Part shown: one piece after another, positions 1 through 7,567 of the stretch
Layout of the letters: every line of letters starts with the position of its first letter
How positions within the stretch are numbered: position 1 is the stretch's first letter
DNA from: Shewanella benthica
Lineage (GTDB): Bacteria > Pseudomonadota > Gammaproteobacteria > Enterobacterales > Shewanellaceae
Assembly (NCBI GenBank): GCA_023284085.1
Contig: JAKVHY010000035.1
Span: 1-61,177, forward strand
DNA: 61,177 bases
Direction: 5' to 3'
Made by a program: the position numbers and the translations under genes
Notes under the pieces: model-generated
The model's database searches: none
What the model was told of the DNA's origin: nothing
The model's input: the letters and a program-made list of their open reading frames with translations, nothing else

Positions 1-363
1 AGAGTGAGACAGATAAGAAGTCAAAGCGAAGACGAGAACGGGGTTCACAGGGGAACCATGACAAGCGAAAGACTGACGCAAGCCTTACTCACCCTTAGCC
101 GACAATGCACCCGACTGTGCTTGGCTGTTGATTGTTTTTTTGGTTTTTGATGTTGATTTGCGATCGCCGCAGGGAAGGATTGGCTGGCAGGAACCTAGAT
201 GAACGGCAAGCTTGCTTGGCTTAGTGAATCTGGTTATCGACAGGAGGAGCTGGCGACGAAAGGCCCGATAATCGCCCTCCTGTCCTTTGTGGGCTTGATT
301 TTTACGCTTCTTTTTTGAATACTACCCAGCATTAAGATACTCAATTTAAAAGAAGTGCTACTC
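1..363. repeat. Leading-region repeat block, copy B (second half), upstream of ardC and hns
   Basis: No gene is visible here. Bases 1-111 are identical to 61067-61177, so this is the continuation of the block upstream of the minus-strand ardC gene across the circular junction. Bases 1 to about 285 also align with 59045-59320: the shared stretches include the text around GCGATCGCCGCAGGGAAGGA and GGAGGAGCTGGCGACGAAA, separated by small indels. The right end must hold the plus-strand promoter of the hns-like gene, but I cannot place its -10 box with confidence. Confidence 0.8.
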
Positions 364-750
364 ATGACAGATTTTTTGGCAACACTTACACATGGCCGTA
401 AGTTTAAAGCGGCAGTAACAGACCTTTCTGTAGAAGAGCTAATATTGTTCCAGGATAAACTCAATAAGCTCATCGATGACCGCGAAGCACAAGAAGCAGC
501 TAACTTAGAGATGAACGCTGAGCGAAATGCACAAATAGACGCTATTCGTAAACAGATGGCGGAACTGGGGTTGAGCACGGATGATCTAGACGCAGTAAAA
601 GCACCAAAGAAGAAACGCGAGCCTCGCCCAGCAAAATACAGCATTGAAGTAAATGGCGAGACCATCACTTGGACAGGTCAAGGCCGTATGCCGACAGTAT
701 TTAAGAAAGAACTGGATAAGGGTTTCGAACTCAGCGATTTTCTAATCTAG
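364..750 (+). CDS. H-NS family nucleoid-associated protein
   Basis: This 128-residue protein matches the H-NS/StpA layout. A charged N-terminal coiled-coil oligomerisation half (about residues 1-75, rich in E, K, Q and A) is followed by a basic linker with a KKKREPRP run. The C-terminal DNA-binding domain contains the hallmark TWTGQGRMP loop (about 100-108). The ATG at 364 is preferred; a GTG at 355 would add only three residues. H-NS proteins bind curved AT-rich DNA and silence transcription, and plasmid copies can mask the fitness cost of acquired AT-rich DNA (family knowledge). An HU-like gene lies just downstream on the same strand, so the plasmid carries two nucleoid proteins side by side. 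A weak TCCCA/TGGGA hairpin with a T run follows at about 769-806. Confidence 0.93.
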   Translation: MTDFLATLTHGRKFKAAVTDLSVEELILFQDKLNKLIDDREAQEAANLEMNAERNAQIDAIRKQMAELGLSTDDLDAVKAPKKKREPRPAKYSIEVNGETITWTGQGRMPTVFKKELDKGFELSDFLI

Positions 751-768
751 TCCACAGTTTCCTTGCGG

Positions 769-806
769 GTGTCCCATTCTTTCAATTTTGAGTGGGATTT
801 TTGGTA
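769..806 (+). terminator. Possible weak terminator after hns-like gene
   Basis: A short inverted repeat, TCCCA to TGGGA, with a 15-nt loop is followed by a run of five T residues, directly downstream of the H-NS-like stop codon. The stem is only five pairs, so the call is tentative. Confidence 0.35.
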
Positions 807-1063
807 TGGTTCAAAAACAGCAGGTTTTAGTAAACACTTTATGAAAGTAAAAAGTAGCTGTAGCCTACCCAAGCGATTGTCGTGAGTGACCAATGTCCCA
901 ACTACAACTGAATTGAGCCCAAACGGCATCAATTTTACCTTGCCCATGTGCAGTGCGGTTAATCATACAACAAACAGCACATTACTAACCTTTAGTGATT
1001 GCTGAAACCAAGAAGTTCAGGCAGGGTGAACCGTCCACCAATAGCTACATCAGGAAGAAACCA

Positions 1064-1339
1064 ATGACCAAAACAGAAATTGTCGCAAAAATGGCTGCAA
1101 AAAGTGAGCTAACCCAAAAAGAAGCCGCGGCCTCACTAGACGCTCTTATTAATATAGTGACAGAAACACTTAAGACCGATGAAGAAGTGGCTTTAATTGG
1201 CTTTGGCACGTTCAAATCCACTATGCGTGCTGAACGTCAAGGTAATAACCCTTCAACGGGCAAAGCAATAACCATCTCAGCTAGGCGCGTCCCAAGTTTT
1301 AAAGCAGGTAAAAACCTGAAAGATGCAGTGAATATCTAA
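1064..1339 (+). CDS. HU family DNA-binding protein
   Basis: This 91-residue protein has the DNABII (HU/IHF) fold signature: an N-terminal helical body (TKTEIVAKMA) and then the GFGTFKS segment leading into the beta arm (about 50-78: RQGNNPSTGKAITI). It ends in a C-terminal helix with KAGKNLKDAV. HU proteins bend and compact DNA and help replication initiation and recombination complexes. The ATG at 1064 is chosen because it follows an AGGAAGAAA ribosome-binding site and gives the usual family length; an upstream in-frame start at 995 would add a non-family extension. A weak GGG/CCC hairpin with flanking A and T runs (about 1346-1375) separates it from the convergent HNH gene. Confidence 0.95.
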   Translation: MTKTEIVAKMAAKSELTQKEAAASLDALINIVTETLKTDEEVALIGFGTFKSTMRAERQGNNPSTGKAITISARRVPSFKAGKNLKDAVNI

Positions 1340-1345
1340 GCGAAA

Positions 1346-1375
1346 AATAAAAAGGGAAAATTAACCCCTTCTTTT
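1346..1375. terminator. Weak bidirectional terminator between convergent genes
   Basis: AAAAAGGG and CCCCTTCTTTT flank a short AT-rich loop between the convergent HU-like and HNH genes. The A and T runs on opposite sides would suit termination from either strand, but the GC stem is short. Confidence 0.4.
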
Positions 1376-2185
1376 CACTAATGTGAGTCCTATCAGCCCA
1401 AATTGGTCCCGATGCCATGAAAAGCTTTTTCTGGAAATCTGATGGTTAGGGTGAATAAAGACATTACCCTCCAACCCGACTAGCTGACCGTTATCATTAA
1501 TTGAGAAAGCAAAGCTATCAAAAAGAACATGATGATTAGGACATAGACATAATATGTTCCCGATAACATCGGCGCCGTTATAAGGCTGTCCTAATGGAAT
1601 AATATGAGCGCCCTCCGCATAGTAACCTTGAGGCGTAATTAAGGGCGTTCGGCACACCTGACAAGTATGCCCATAAAGCACTTTAACCTCTTTAGCGAGA
1701 TTTGAATCCCGAATCAAACGGTTAATACTCCCCAACCTCCGGGGAGCTGCTGAACATTCAACACTCGACCGTATGATATCAAAAGAGCACTGACTCATAT
1801 CCAGTAATACTTGACTCATTTCTAAGGGTATAGGGAATACATACCCATTATTACGCTTACCATTTGAATTTATAGGGGAGTAAAGCCGGTCTAAATACTG
1901 GGAGGTGGCAGAAACAACCACCGTTGTCGATATCGGCATCTCTAATAAATAATAATCACAAGTGATAACACAGGAAACACCCTGTATCTCATGACGCTGG
2001 ATACCATCTTCCTTCGCGATAAGAACCGCTTGAAACCCTTGTGTCGAAAACGAGAAAATAACATCTCCTTTCCTGATATCGAGTAACCTAAGCCTGGCAT
2101 GGTTACGGCTATCCACCGACGCCTGAATAATGCCCTGTTGATACTCTTTCGAGAAATTGGCCTGATTAATCCAATAGAATTTCAC
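1361..2185 (-). CDS. HNH endonuclease with N-terminal EVE/PUA-like domain
   Basis: This 274-residue protein appears to have two parts. The first about 120 residues start FYWINQ and look like the EVE/PUA-type or YDG-like modified-base readers found fused to HNH nucleases. The C-terminal half carries a zinc-finger HNH nuclease: a CQVC pair (about 176-179), AHIIPL with the catalytic His (about 193-198), then NILCLCPNHHVLFD (about 209-222). Proteins of this layout are thought to be modification-dependent (type IV-like) restriction enzymes; that role is inferred here. The start is a GTG six bases after the preceding disrupted gene on the same strand, so both probably came from one transcription unit. 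Confidence 0.82.
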   Translation of the reverse strand: MKFYWINQANFSKEYQQGIIQASVDSRNHARLRLLDIRKGDVIFSFSTQGFQAVLIAKEDGIQRHEIQGVSCVITCDYYLLEMPISTTVVVSATSQYLDRLYSPINSNGKRNNGYVFPIPLEMSQVLLDMSQCSFDIIRSSVECSAAPRRLGSINRLIRDSNLAKEVKVLYGHTCQVCRTPLITPQGYYAEGAHIIPLGQPYNGADVIGNILCLCPNHHVLFDSFAFSINDNGQLVGLEGNVFIHPNHQISRKSFSWHRDQFGLIGLTLVKRRG

Positions 2186-2191
2186 GTATCA

Positions 2192-2801
2192 CTAACTCTG
2201 CAGTAATGTAGCTTTAACCGGATGTAGTAAAATATGCCCTTGCAGCTTATCTTCATTCATCTGCTGTATCTCAGCCCTAAACAACCCCGTCTGCTCAATA
2301 ACCCCTACAAGTCCACTGACCTTATCGGACTCTAAAAATAAGGATACGGGGAATACTTGCTCACCAGCCTGATTAAAACCGTGCTCGACATGTTCTTGCA
2401 GCATATAAATGAATCCGGGCACCCTTATCTCTGTTTCATTCACACATCGACTATCCAGCCCCTGCTCATATCTCAGTATTTCAAGCAGTTCGAATAATTT
2501 TTGAGCCGCTGTAGCATTTTGTTCAACGCGCAGTGCTAAGTCCCGCACTTCGGCCTATAGATAGTAACGTTCGTAACTCACTTTTGACCCGCCGATAACG
2601 ACCGTCCTTAAACATCGGTTTTAAATAACGCACTAACATCTCATTGCGCTTATGGACCGGCACTATGCGAGGAGCTTCAGAAACAGTGAGATAAAGATGC
2701 AGCAGTGAGTTATCAACCAGGCTCTTCATGACGTCCTGGTAAGGAAGTTCATTCAAAAAAATACCTAAAGTAAAATTAGAAATTAGGTTGGATTTTATCA
2801 T
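2192..2801 (-). pseudogene. Disrupted copy 1 of an unknown 210-residue plasmid gene family
   Basis: Two overlapping minus-strand frames (2523-2801, then 2192-2548) together match the intact paralogue at 6668-7300 almost end to end. The first covers its residues 1 to about 86. The second resumes at EVRDLALRVEQN, equivalent to EVRKLHQRLDKN. About 35 bases, coding for NAKRDLEAKLV in the intact copy, are missing at the junction near 2550, which shifts the frame and ends the first part at SAGLSTAR. Conserved blocks include LLHLYLTV..PRIVPVHKRNE and PGFIYMLQEHVE.GFN.AGEQ. I do not recognise the family. It lies directly upstream of the HNH gene. Confidence 0.8.
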
Positions 2802-2995
2802 TTTGAGTCATATAACACTATTATTGACTCAAGTGCCATAGTGGCCATAGACCCTAATGAAGTCGAGCCCTAACTTCCTTGGAACATTACCTCAACGTGT
2901 AGTTCACCATACGTTCACACTTCGCTACAGGTGTAGTCTCAATAGGGTAAGCCAAGAGTTCTTAGGCTAATACCACTGTATCGATCAAGTATGAC
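2802..2995. other. Intergenic region with the conserved upstream sequence of the unknown family
   Basis: The bases next to the family start codon resemble those upstream of the intact copy (7301-7350): both share an AACACTATT..TGGCTCAAGTG..CATAGTGG pattern, so the promoter region was copied with the gene. Nothing else is recognised before the NYN gene end. Confidence 0.45.
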
Positions 2996-3727
2996 TCATG
3001 ATAAAAATCTCTTAGATTGCTGCTTCGCCCTCTTGATATCACGTATCCAAATCACTGTTCCTTGAGTCATTTTCGATTCAAACAGATCAATAGCAGCAAA
3101 GAGATCGCTGAGCTTTTTAAATCCATAGTTTCGCTGATCAAAGGATGCTTGATTGGAAATATGAGAACCAATTGGACCGAGCATAGCCCAGCCATCATCC
3201 TCTTCAACAGCCTCTATGGCCTGCCTTAAAAGGCTAATAAGCTTAGTATCTTTGTTTAGGCTTTTATCAAGTTTAGGTTGATCTGCATCACTCTGTTCAT
3301 ACCCATCCAGGTACAGAAAGCGGGAACAGCTATTTACGAACGCGGTAGGAGCCTTACGCTCACCGAATCCAATCAAAAATTTACCATCTGCGAGTGCTCT
3401 AGTGACTAGGGGAGTAAAATCGCAATCAGATGACACCAGACATATAATATCGACGTCTTTAGTATAGAGGATATCCATAGCATCGATAACCAAAGCTATG
3501 TCTGTGGCGTTCTTGCCTTTAGTGAGATCAAACTGCTGGATAGGCTGAATCGCATATTCATGCAAAACATCTTCCCAAGGCTTAATATTAGGGCTTTTCC
3601 AGTTACCGTATGCCCTGCGTATGTTAACGACACCATACTTTGCCAGCTCCGACAGGATCACATCAATTTTCGCTGCTGGTGCATTATCGGCATCAATAAA
3701 AAGAGCTATTTTTTCCTTATCTTTCAT
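2996..3727 (-). CDS. NYN domain protein with C-terminal OST-HTH/LOTUS-like domain
   Basis: This 243-residue protein begins with an NYN (PIN-like) nuclease domain: IALFIDADNAP (about 7-17) supplies the first acidic residues, KNATDIALVIDAMD (about 72-85) the second cluster, and LVSSDCDFTPLV (about 97-108) the third. The C-terminal stretch, about 160-230 with DDGWAMLGPIGSHI and FGFKKLSDLF-like spacing, resembles an OST-HTH/LOTUS RNA-binding domain. The family (LabA/MARF1-like) is believed to be a metal-dependent RNase directed to RNA. No partner gene is obvious. Its position beside restriction-like and mobile genes makes a defence or RNA-turnover role possible, but that is inference. The start overlaps a short upstream minus-strand reading frame by 11 bases. 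Confidence 0.87.
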   Translation of the reverse strand: MKDKEKIALFIDADNAPAAKIDVILSELAKYGVVNIRRAYGNWKSPNIKPWEDVLHEYAIQPIQQFDLTKGKNATDIALVIDAMDILYTKDVDIICLVSSDCDFTPLVTRALADGKFLIGFGERKAPTAFVNSCSRFLYLDGYEQSDADQPKLDKSLNKDTKLISLLRQAIEAVEEDDGWAMLGPIGSHISNQASFDQRNYGFKKLSDLFAAIDLFESKMTQGTVIWIRDIKRAKQQSKRFLS

Positions 3728-3863
3728 CCGTACTCCTGGTTTGACTAACTAAGAGATATTCATTCAATAAAAAGCCATTTGCACTGATAGAAATTTCCTC
3801 AAGCAAATCAGCCTGCGGTTGATATTTGAAGGGTAAAGCCTTCCCACCAGTTGATAACGGCAT
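3717..3863 (-). pseudogene. Short reading frame or gene fragment overlapping the NYN gene start
   Basis: A minus-strand frame reads MPLSTGGKALPFKYQ through to LLVSQTRSTDER and stops 11 bases into the NYN gene. It stays open further upstream (to about 3940, reading YSGFWCFEALNTDPLVV) with no start codon, so it looks like the 3' end of a gene whose beginning has been lost. An alternative is a genuine 48-residue gene starting at the ATG at 3863, but no ribosome-binding site precedes it. Function unknown. Confidence 0.4.
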
Positions 3864-4011
3864 TTTTCTACTGTCAAAAATGACAACGAGAGGATCGGTG
3901 TTGAGTGCTTCAAAACACCAGAAACCAGAATATTAATACCGGCATGACCAGAACTCTAGATTAACAGAAGTGTCTAGGTCTTCTGTTTATTTAGATAGCA
4001 GTCTCAATAAC

Positions 4012-4209
4012 CTAATAGAAAACTCGCTGTATCCATAGCACAAACTCTCTCAGACTCGATATCGGCGCAGAGGCAAATTCGATAAGTTCTTGACCTTCAA
4101 ATTTCCCCTTCACGAATAATCGTCCGATATCAACTAACCAATAGTTGTCGCCATTAACCACTTTCAATTGCCCATCAACGACACACGAAGAAAAATCACT
4201 GTCTTTCAA
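4012..4209 (-). CDS. Hypothetical protein, 65 residues
   Basis: The protein starts KDSDFSSCVVDGQLKVV and ends ISSLREFVLWIQRVFY. It contains a VNGDNYWLVDIGRLFVKG stretch that looks like small beta strands. It uses a TTG start about 35 bases after the next minus-strand gene, so the two could form a pair. I do not recognise the family and see no signal peptide or membrane segment. Confidence 0.5.
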   Translation of the reverse strand: MKDSDFSSCVVDGQLKVVNGDNYWLVDIGRLFVKGKFEGQELIEFASAPISSLREFVLWIQRVFY

Positions 4210-4244
4210 TACATTCCCAAAAAATAATATGACCTAACCAAAGA

Positions 4245-4502
4245 CTATAACACATCAACATTTACCAACATTTCCCTGAATACTTTGAGTGACATACCCA
4301 AGCGTACAGTTCTAACACCTTTATGCGTGATAGGGGCTCGACGACTCGTTGCCATCTCACATTGAATAAAGCGCTCACGCTTCTCTTGCGTTGAAAATGC
4401 AAAAAGTTGGCCCTTAATATTCTTATCTCCAGTGACCTGATTCGGCTCACCCATACTTTGAATACGTCCAGAAGGATACTCAAAGGCATAATAGACACTC
4501 AT
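4245..4502 (-). CDS. Hypothetical protein, 85 residues
   Basis: A soluble, slightly basic protein with the opening SVYYAFEYPSGRIQSMGEPN and a central KGQLFAFSTQEKRERFI. The ATG at 4502 is preferred because AAAGG precedes it; the upstream ATG at 4514 abuts its purine run. The short following gene (4012-4209) is about 35 bases away on the same strand. No known domain is recognised. Confidence 0.6.
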   Translation of the reverse strand: MSVYYAFEYPSGRIQSMGEPNQVTGDKNIKGQLFAFSTQEKRERFIQCEMATSRRAPITHKGVRTVRLGMSLKVFREMLVNVDVL

Positions 4503-4541
4503 ACAGCCTTTCATCCCCTTCTAAGTTAATAGCAAGCAAAC

Positions 4542-4689
4542 CTAAATAATCGGGTGCAGCAAAATATGTCCTTGCTGCGTCTCTTCATTAATCTGTTGCA
4601 TCTCTGCACTAAACAACCCAGTTTGCTTAATCGCTTCTACCAATCCACAAACCTTATCAGACTCTAAGAACAACGATACAGGGGCAACT
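4542..4689 (-). pseudogene. 3' fragment (copy 2) of the unknown 210-residue family, cut by the IS6 element
   Basis: The minus strand reads VAPVSLFLESDKVCGLVEAI, then TGLFSAEMQQINEETQQGHI and LLHPII before a stop at 4542. This matches the last 50-odd residues of the intact copy at 6668-7300 (APVSLFLESDKVYGLVEAIELTGLFSAEMQQ..). It ends exactly where the IS6-family terminal repeat begins at 4690, so the element or an IS6-mediated deletion removed the upstream roughly 150 codons. Confidence 0.85.
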
Positions 4690-5516
4690 GGCTCTGTTGC
4701 AAAGATTGATCCTAGCCCGAAAGTGCTCCGGTTATCTGGATGATTATTAATAGTTTACCAGTGCATTGGTGATTAGACGGATCTCTCCTGCTATTCCTTG
4801 ACCGGATAACCAGATATTGAACTGTCCTTTTTTAAACATGTGCATCACTTCAAATCCTTTGATAGTGGCATAAGCCGTTTTCATTGATTTGAATCCTCTC
4901 ACAGGATTGATGAGCCTTTTCAATTTTCCATGATCGGCTTCTACCGCATTGTTCAGGTATTTAATTTGCCGGTGTTCAAGCGCTTCAGAACATTTGCCTT
5001 CTTTCTTTAATTCCGTAATCGCGACACCGTAGGAAGCGGCCTTGTCGGTATTAATGGCAGAGGGACATTCCCAGCATTTGAGCCCTTTCAAAGCTTTACC
5101 CAAAAACCGTTTAGCCGCATTAGCATTACGTCTGGACGATAAATAAAAGTCGACGGTATGACCTTGTTTATCAACAGCCCGATACAGATACACCCATTTT
5201 CCTTTCACTTTGATGTAGGTTTCATCAACCTTCCAGCTTAATCCTGCTTTGGGCTTCCAATACCACCTTAATCGTTTTTCTATTTCTGGCGCATAACGCT
5301 GAACCCAGCGATAAATCGTACTGAGATCAACATTGATACCACGCTCACTGAGCATTTCTTCGAGTTCTCGATAGCTGATCCCATATTTACAATACCAACG
5401 TACAGCCCAAATGATAATGTCGTGGGAAAATTGTCGATACTTAAAGAGTGTCATGAGATAGCAGGCCTAAAACAAAAGAGGAGCTTAGCTGATTCGACGA
5501 TCTTTGCAACAGAGCC
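4690..5516 (-). mobile_element. IS6-family insertion sequence, 827 bp, apparently intact
   Basis: The element is bounded by inverted ends that both begin GGCTCTGTTGCAAAGAT (4690-4706 and 5500-5516 reversed), typical of IS26-like elements. It encodes one full transposase. The eight bases on each side (GGGCAACT on the left, CAAAATTA on the right) do not match. There is therefore no target duplication, as expected after replicative cointegrate or adjacent-deletion events. On the left it interrupts copy 2 of the unknown family; on the right it abuts a relic of a different IS6-type element. Confidence 0.92.
4747..5454 (-). CDS. IS6-family transposase (DDE)
   Basis: At 235 residues it has the normal IS6/IS26 length. 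The N-terminal part (about 1-60) contains SHDIIIWAVRWYCKYGISYR and a helix-turn-helix-like LSTIYRWVQRYAP. The DDE catalytic triad is readable as VDETYIKVKG (about 76-85), INTDKAASYG (about 134-143) and VEADHGKLKR (about 171-180). It cuts and joins DNA at the element's terminal repeats and forms cointegrates. No frameshift or internal stop is present, so it is probably active. Confidence 0.95.
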   Translation of the reverse strand: MTLFKYRQFSHDIIIWAVRWYCKYGISYRELEEMLSERGINVDLSTIYRWVQRYAPEIEKRLRWYWKPKAGLSWKVDETYIKVKGKWVYLYRAVDKQGHTVDFYLSSRRNANAAKRFLGKALKGLKCWECPSAINTDKAASYGVAITELKKEGKCSEALEHRQIKYLNNAVEADHGKLKRLINPVRGFKSMKTAYATIKGFEVMHMFKKGQFNIWLSGQGIAGEIRLITNALVNY

Positions 5517-5578
5517 CAAAATTAATACCTGAGCACCATCAACTCTTTAGTTGGATTCGTCAACTTTGCGACAGAACC
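5517..5578 (-). mobile_element. Left-end relic of a second IS6-type element (inverted)
   Basis: Read on the minus strand, this stretch begins GGTTCTGTCGCAAAGTTGAC (5578 to 5559). It continues with sequence that aligns with the left end at 6497 (both have GTTGACGA, then GAGTTGATG, then a similar 15 bases). It is therefore the same element end in opposite orientation, cut off by the intact IS6 element at 5516. Together with 6497-6648 it frames the two-gene cargo. Confidence 0.75.
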
Positions 5579-5712
5579 GTATTAACAATATACCAAGAAA
5601 AGGCTATTTTATTTTTTCTCCACCAGGAACGATTACTAGGCTAAACTCTACTAAGGAGAAGCCCCGCACCCCGATAAAAACAAACAATATTGTTTACACT
5701 AGGGGAAATTCG

Positions 5713-5958
5713 ATGTTAATCGTCGCTAATATTTTTTCTAGCCTTGTTATTTTACTTTTTATTTTGGTTTATTATACTTTTCGTGTTGAAATTTTATGCC
5801 AAACCTTTCAGAAGAATATCATGTGTTCAACAAATGGTTTTAATTTCAATCAGGTAGATAAATTAGGCGACTTTAAAGAAGGCGATATTATTCTCATCGC
5901 CCCTAAAAAAATTATCATCGTAGATGATGATGGCAATTTATCAGAGAGGCAATTATGA
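5713..5958 (+). CDS. Small membrane-anchored hypothetical protein
   Basis: An 81-residue protein with one N-terminal hydrophobic segment (about residues 3-22, IVANIFSSLVILLFILVYYT) and a soluble tail containing GDFKEGDIILIAPKKIIIVD. The ATG at 5713 follows an AGGGGAAA ribosome-binding site. A longer frame opening at 5551 would run through the IS-end relic and is not credible as the native start. Its stop overlaps the next gene's start (ATGA), so the two are translationally coupled. The pair sits between two outward-facing IS6-type ends. Function unknown. Confidence 0.65.
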   Translation: MLIVANIFSSLVILLFILVYYTFRVEILCQTFQKNIMCSTNGFNFNQVDKLGDFKEGDIILIAPKKIIIVDDDGNLSERQL

Positions 5959-6446
5959 ATAAAATCCTGAGTATTTCGGCTTTGTTATTACTCTTTATTT
6001 TATCGGTAATAATTTATGGTTCCTCATTAAGCTGTAATTATCACATGAAGATCACAACACCTATGGGGAAATGGGATGGTATTTGTCAATTAGGTCAGAG
6101 TTCATGGATTGAAACCGATGCTGACTCTAAATGGCATGTTATGGCTTGGTCTTTTGCTATTGGGAATCAACTTTTTTTTATTAATACACAAAGAGACTTA
6201 ACTTATAAAAGAACAAATATTCCAACCCCACTTGATGACTTTAACTATCAAACGGGGGGAGATATGATTTTAAGTTATGGCCTCTATTATTTACCTGAAA
6301 ACAAAATAGCTCTTTTTTATTCTTTTCCTACTGAAGGTATTTTTATAGGAGAATTAACAGGAAAGCTAAGCCTTTTTAGTTCCCAACCCAATTCTGGTCT
6401 AATCGATTTAGACACCTTGATTGTGGATAATCCAATAATCAATTAA
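5955..6446 (+). CDS. Membrane or exported hypothetical protein, partner of the preceding gene
   Basis: A 163-residue protein with an N-terminal hydrophobic helix (about 4-24, ILSISALLLLFILSVIIYG) followed by a predicted extracytoplasmic domain containing SCNYHMKITTPMGKWDG and LFFINTQRDLTYKRTN. The hydrophobic segment could be an uncleaved anchor. It overlaps the preceding small membrane protein by four bases, suggesting a joint membrane function. No homologous family is recognised. The pair has markedly lower GC than the tra region, consistent with separate acquisition. Confidence 0.65.
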   Translation: MNKILSISALLLLFILSVIIYGSSLSCNYHMKITTPMGKWDGICQLGQSSWIETDADSKWHVMAWSFAIGNQLFFINTQRDLTYKRTNIPTPLDDFNYQTGGDMILSYGLYYLPENKIALFYSFPTEGIFIGELTGKLSLFSSQPNSGLIDLDTLIVDNPIIN

Positions 6447-6496
6447 GGTAAATATTAATACTAAACGTCAGTACAGATTTTATACGGGGTTTGAAA

Positions 6497-6648
6497 GGTT
6501 CTGTCGCAAAGTTGACGACGCAAGGTAAGGAGTTGATGATATTCAAACATTAACTTGGAGTATCTACGGCATGACAATTAACTTTTCTGGGCGACATCAC
6601 CCACCACAAACATTAGTTAACCAATGTGTACTAGTTTGCCTCAATTGA
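6497..6648 (+). mobile_element. Left-end relic of the second IS6-type element with truncated transposase start
   Basis: The end GGTTCTGTCGCAAAGTTGAC (6497-6516) is an IS6-type terminal repeat distinct from that of the intact element. From the ATG at 6571 the frame reads MTINFSGRHHPPQTL and then runs off into VNQCVLVCLN and a stop at 6648. The opening resembles IS6-family transposase starts (M-x-I-x-F-x-GRHxP). The rest of the gene is missing. Confidence 0.75.
6571..6648 (+). pseudogene. 5' fragment of an IS6-type transposase gene
   Basis: Only about 25 codons are left. The first 15 (MTINFSGRHHPPQTL) look like the conserved N-terminus of IS6-family transposases; sequence after about 6612 no longer fits. 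It follows the terminal repeat at the normal distance, so this was once a complete element in the plus orientation. Confidence 0.65.
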
Positions 6649-6667
6649 TAAAATGCTAACAACTAAT

Positions 6668-7300
6668 CTAAGCATTTATTGGGTGCAGCAAGATATGCCC
6701 TTGCAGTTTATCTTGATTGAGCTGTTGCATCTCTGCACTAAACAACCCCGTCAACTCAATAGCTTCTACCAGTCCATAGACCTTATCCGACTCTAAGAAC
6801 AGCGATACTGGGGCGGCTTGCTCGCCAGCCTCATTAAAACCGTACTCTACATGCTCTTGCAGCATATAAATGAAACCAGGCACTCTTCTCTCATTTTCTT
6901 TAATAAACCTACTCTCTAAGCCCTGTTCACACCGCAATATTTCAAGCAGATCAAACAATTTCTGAGCGTCGGAGAGGTTTTTATCAAGCCGTTGGTGCAA
7001 CTTGCGAACTTCTACAAGCTTAGCTTCTAGGTCTCTCTTAGCATTACGGCCAATAGAGAGCATATTTCTCAGCTCCCTTTTGGTCTGCCGGTAATGGCTA
7101 TCTTTAAGTTTTGGCTTTAAATAACGTACCAAGATTTCATTACGCTTATGAACCGGCACTATCCGAGGGGTTTCAGCAACGGTGAGGTAGAGATGCAGTA
7201 GCGCGTTATCAACGAGGTTATTCATCAAATCGTGGTAGGGCAGATTGCTCAAACAAATACCTAAAGGAGTGAGATTAAAAATCAGGCTGGATTTTATCAT
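6668..7300 (-). CDS. Unknown plasmid protein, intact member of a three-copy family
   Basis: A 210-residue, apparently soluble protein and the only complete copy of the family seen at 2192-2801 and 4542-4689. It has a helical N-terminal region (LLHLYLTVAETPRIVPVHKRNE, about 35-55, split here only for description) and a charged coiled-coil-like stretch about 85-125 (RNAKRDLEAKLVEVRKLHQR). The C-terminal part carries PGFIYMLQEHVEYGFNEAGEQ and ends GHILLHPINA. There is no signal peptide or catalytic motif I can name. Three copies within 5 kb show that it moves or recombines often. It may be a regulator or accessory of the neighbouring nuclease genes, but nothing in the sequence proves this. Confidence 0.75.
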   Translation of the reverse strand: MIKSSLIFNLTPLGICLSNLPYHDLMNNLVDNALLHLYLTVAETPRIVPVHKRNEILVRYLKPKLKDSHYRQTKRELRNMLSIGRNAKRDLEAKLVEVRKLHQRLDKNLSDAQKLFDLLEILRCEQGLESRFIKENERRVPGFIYMLQEHVEYGFNEAGEQAAPVSLFLESDKVYGLVEAIELTGLFSAEMQQLNQDKLQGHILLHPINA

Positions 7301-7464
7301 TTTGAACGGTAGAACACTATTCTTGGCTCAAGTGTCATAGTGGTGAAATTGACTAATTATTGAGAGTGAAGTTTTGCTTTGTTTTTGGAGAGAAAACCGT
7401 TATTTTTAAGGTGTCCATGTGACATTTCAAACCAACGTCACATGCGCTGTTGGGGCAAGTTTAA
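7301..7464. other. Promoter region of the unknown family plus AT-rich spacer
   Basis: The first about 50 bases resemble the region upstream of the disrupted copy at 2802. Further on there is ATGTGACAT-like text at 7417-7425, an extra inverted half of the motif found at the ends of the neighbouring ISNCY-like element. No reading frame is convincing. Confidence 0.4.
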
Positions 7465-7567
7465 AATGTCACATATTCCGCCAAGATAGAAATGTCACAC
7501 TTCTCTGAACTCTTAACCACTTGCTTACACTATCCTCTTCCTACATGATCCTACTCACTTTATTATT

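Noticed and set aside
747..947. A 66-codon minus-strand frame after the hns-like gene
   Set aside because: It overlaps the hns-like stop and terminator-like hairpin and has no recognisable protein features.
2798..2810. 13-base word TGACTCAAAATGA shared (inverted) with the repressor promoter at 26754-26766
   Set aside because: A 13-base match is expected many times by chance in 61 kb, so no common operator is claimed.
6607..6619. Shared word ACATTAGTTAACC at the IS6-type relic break and at about 23750
   Set aside because: Too short to show that the two places were once joined.
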